A stretch of 6,838 nt of DNA from an uncultured Anaerolineaceae bacterium. GTDB lineage: Bacteria; Chloroflexota; Anaerolineae; Promineifilales; Promineifilaceae. A program made the position numbers and the translations under genes. The notes below the pieces were generated by a model. The model saw only the letters and a list, made by a program, of their open reading frames with translations, was not told the origin of the DNA and did no database searches. This document shows, one piece after another, positions 5,437-6,838 of this stretch (the first letter of the stretch is position 1; each line of letters begins with the position of its first letter). Location: assembly GCA_937967805.1 (NCBI GenBank), contig CALBTC010000032.1:1-6838 (forward strand), written 5' to 3'.

Positions 5437-5657
5437 CTTTTGGCTTCACCTTGAGCAAATCATGAGGAACGTGTCTTCCTCTGTGGCTTGCCAAGAAGTA
5501 AAGTAATTTGAATACAATTTTGATTACAAACATCATAAGTTTAAAAGTTTGATCAGGATACAATGAATTTTGTTTACCCTGCACACGCAGGAATGACAGG
5601 CATTGACCTGATTAAATGTAAAGAGAAAGATAAATTTTTGGAAAGGAGATACCAAAA
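5437..5657 (+). other. Long A/T-rich leader before tatA, no gene seen
   Basis: This is the + strand half of the 496-bp gap between glgC and tatA, and I see no convincing reading frame in it. It carries two short hairpins, GAGGAA-cgtgtc-TTCCTC (5464-5481) and CCTGC-acac-GCAGG (5578-5591), and a weaker CAGG/CCTG pair (5597-5610). A possible second -10, TACAAT (5559-5564), has no good -35. It does not match a riboswitch class that I can recognise by eye. The tatA Shine-Dalgarno AAAGGAG sits at 5642-5648. Confidence 0.35.
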
Positions 5658-5840
5658 ATGGCAGGTTTAGGCGTACCAGAACTTCTCATTATCCTGGCAG
5701 TTGTACTGTTAGTCTTTGGCGTCGGCCGTATTAGCCGTATCGGCTCTGAATTGGGTAAGGGCATCAGCGCTTTCCGTGAGGGTGTTCGCGAAGGCGGCAA
5801 AGAGGAAGAAGAGCAGTCTACGAGCGATGTAGAAGCTTAG
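5658..5840 (+). CDS. tatA: Sec-independent translocase protein TatA
   Basis: TatA is the pore-forming subunit of the twin-arginine export system, which moves folded proteins across the cytoplasmic membrane. The 60-aa product has the expected layout: a short N-terminus GLGVPELL with the polar residue E8, one transmembrane helix (about 6-20), the F20-G21 hinge, an amphipathic helix (about 23-43) and a charged tail (44-60, KEEEEQ). The usual FGPxKLPxLG hinge is replaced by FGVGRISRIG, which lacks the proline and KLP but keeps the FG and the LGKGI helix. I recall this variant from Chloroflexota proteins. The start is well supported by AAAGGAG nine nt upstream. It is the first gene of a tatABC operon, with tatB 19 nt downstream. 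Confidence 0.93.
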   Translation: MAGLGVPELLIILAVVLLVFGVGRISRIGSELGKGISAFREGVREGGKEEEEQSTSDVEA

Positions 5841-5859
5841 TTTTTTTGTGTAGACCATT

Positions 5860-6348
5860 ATGGATAGCTTTTTTGGTATTGGATTCCCAGAGCTTGTCCT
5901 GATATTGATTGTGGCGGGCATTGTGATGGGGCCGGAGCGCATCGGGCACGCGGCGCGATGGCTCGGCCGTACCACGGCGCAACTGCAAAAAATCTCGCGG
6001 GGCTTTGTGCGCCAGCTAAATCAGGAGCTGGACAGCTCAGGCGATGGTCAGGCAATCAAGGAAACGATGCAGGAGCTGCAGCAACTGCGTAAGGAGCTGA
6101 CTGATTTGCGGGGTGAGGTTAACAAGACAACGCAAGATGCAACCCGTACCGGCCAAAAGGCGGTTGAAGATATTCAAAACAGCATTAAGCCGCCCACGAT
6201 GAAGCCGCCAACAATACCCATGCCGCCCAAGAATGAAGACCAGGGCGAAGCCAATCCGGCCACTGCAAGTGATCAGAATGGGGCAGCGGACTCTACGGCC
6301 GTTCCCCAACTACCCACCCCCCTGGATATCCCTGACGATCCCGAATAA
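5860..6348 (+). CDS. tatB: Sec-independent translocase protein TatB
   Basis: TatB forms, with TatC, the receptor complex for twin-arginine signal peptides in the cytoplasmic membrane. The 162-aa product begins with FGIGFPELVLILIVAGIVMG (5-24), a single transmembrane helix with the family E11, then the GPERI hinge (24-28) and a long amphipathic helix (about 29-57, ARWLGRTTAQLQKISRGFVR). A predicted coiled-coil or helical stretch follows (about 64-107). The tail is disordered and proline-rich (KPPTMKPPTIPMPPK, 110-124) and ends acidic. Length and the GPERI hinge separate it from TatA. No Shine-Dalgarno is visible before ATG 5860, so translation probably depends on coupling to tatA, whose stop is 19 nt upstream. 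Its stop overlaps the tatC start (TAATG). The 17-nt repeat at 6294-6310 encodes TAVPQ in the tail. Confidence 0.9.
   Translation: MDSFFGIGFPELVLILIVAGIVMGPERIGHAARWLGRTTAQLQKISRGFVRQLNQELDSSGDGQAIKETMQELQQLRKELTDLRGEVNKTTQDATRTGQKAVEDIQNSIKPPTMKPPTIPMPPKNEDQGEANPATASDQNGAADSTAVPQLPTPLDIPDDPE
6294..6310 (+). repeat. 17-nt repeat TACGGCCGTTCCCCAAC, copy 2
   Basis: This is an exact copy of 2534-2550, read in the same frame (TAVPQ) but in an unrelated gene, inside the low-complexity tail of TatB. Confidence 0.6.
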
Positions 6349-6838
6349 TGGCCAAAGCAAATTCCCCCTCAAATACGCTGGTAAATAACGAAGAAGAGCT
6401 GGAAGCCGGCGGTCTGACGCTGTTAGGCCACCTCAATGAACTGCGCATCCGGCTGACGTATGTAGCCGTGGCTTTGTTGGTCACCACGGCGCTCAGCTTT
6501 GCCTTTGCCCAACCCATGCTGGAATTTATGCTGGGTCCTTATGCCGCAAGCGTCGAGGGCGTCGTAGAGCTGCAAACTCTGGAGCCGACGGAAGGGATTG
6601 AAACCTTCTTCAAGGTCTCTTTGTTGTCTGGGGCTATTTTTTCCATGCCGGTCATTTTGTATCAATTTTGGAAATTTATCGTTCCTGGCCTGACGCGCAG
6701 CGAAAGACGGTATCTGTTTATCTTCTTGCCCAGCGCCTTGCTCTTGTTTGTGCTGGGTATTTTGTTTGCCTGGTTTATTTTAATTCCCGCGGCCGTTTTC
6801 TTTCTGGCCAACTTTTTGGGCACCATTTTCAAAACAGA
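6348..6838 (+). CDS. tatC: Sec-independent translocase protein TatC (5' part, runs off the window)
   Basis: TatC is the multi-spanning core of the Tat translocase and binds the twin-arginine signal peptide with TatB. The first 163 codons are present; the family is usually about 240-270 aa with six membrane helices. Signature segments are HLNELRIRL (28-36), LEPTEGIETFFKVS (78-91) and YQFWKFIVPGLTRSERR (105-121). E31 and E119 align with E. coli E15 and E103, which are needed for signal recognition (aligned from memory). Membrane helices are seen at about 37-55, 91-112 and 123-155. An N-terminal hydrophilic extension of about 22 residues precedes the first motif. ATG 6348 overlaps the tatB stop by one base (TAATG), showing translational coupling. 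No frameshift or stop is seen up to the window end. Confidence 0.95.
   Translation, partial: MAKANSPSNTLVNNEEELEAGGLTLLGHLNELRIRLTYVAVALLVTTALSFAFAQPMLEFMLGPYAASVEGVVELQTLEPTEGIETFFKVSLLSGAIFSMPVILYQFWKFIVPGLTRSERRYLFIFLPSALLLFVLGILFAWFILIPAAVFFLANFLGTIFKT

Noticed and set aside
5841..5847. Run of seven T after tatA as a terminator
   Set aside because: No stable GC-rich hairpin precedes it, and tatB follows 19 nt after the tatA stop.
1..6838. Undescribed defence system, mobile element or CRISPR array
   Set aside because: Every sizeable gene but one is a recognisable housekeeping or metabolic family. No spaced direct-repeat array, transposase, integrase or nuclease-like gene was seen.

Overview
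This window looks like a chromosomal segment of a bacterium, most likely a member of the Chloroflexota (Anaerolineae-like). That assignment is inferred from protein features: a TatA whose hinge reads FGVGRISRIG, a GlgC closer to the cyanobacterial/plant type than to the enterobacterial type, and a class III aminotransferase close to archaeal omega-aminotransferases. No rRNA or other phylogenetic marker is present. I see no tRNA, CRISPR array, transposase or phage gene, so this is mostly housekeeping DNA.

Left block (42-3472, all + strand). It opens with clpS, the N-degron adaptor of the Clp protease, which ends in a hairpin plus T-tract terminator overlapping its stop codon. A PLP-dependent class III aminotransferase follows. 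Then comes an 87-bp spacer filled by an imperfect inverted/direct repeat (1791-1858), a pyruvate-aldolase of the DapA/NanA superfamily, and a HAD phosphatase whose start overlaps the aldolase stop (TGATG). The aldolase and phosphatase are clearly co-translated, and the aminotransferase may belong to the same unit. Together they suggest amino-acid or keto-acid metabolism, but the substrates cannot be read from the sequence.

Middle (3473-5161). A 144-bp structured spacer with a perfect 9-bp stem precedes a 92-aa protein I do not recognise, which starts at GTG. It runs convergently into glgC (- strand, glycogen synthesis) with only 9 nt between stop codons. A perfect 11-bp inverted repeat with a nested hairpin lies in the last codons of glgC.

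Right block (5162-6838). A 496-bp divergent intergenic region separates glgC from a tatA-tatB-tatC operon on the + strand (twin-arginine protein export; tatC runs off the window). It holds two inverted AGTTAACAT/ATGTTAACT boxes paired with CGACCAC, an extended -10 promoter (TGGTATAAT), and a leader of about 215 nt with small hairpins before tatA.

The strongest window-wide signal is a DNA word. CGGCCG occurs 20 times by hand count (about 1.7 expected at equal base frequencies), 19 of them followed by T, mostly as CGGCCGTT, and all inside genes. Two unrelated genes share a 17-nt exact repeat containing it. I found no convincing new defence or mobile system here.
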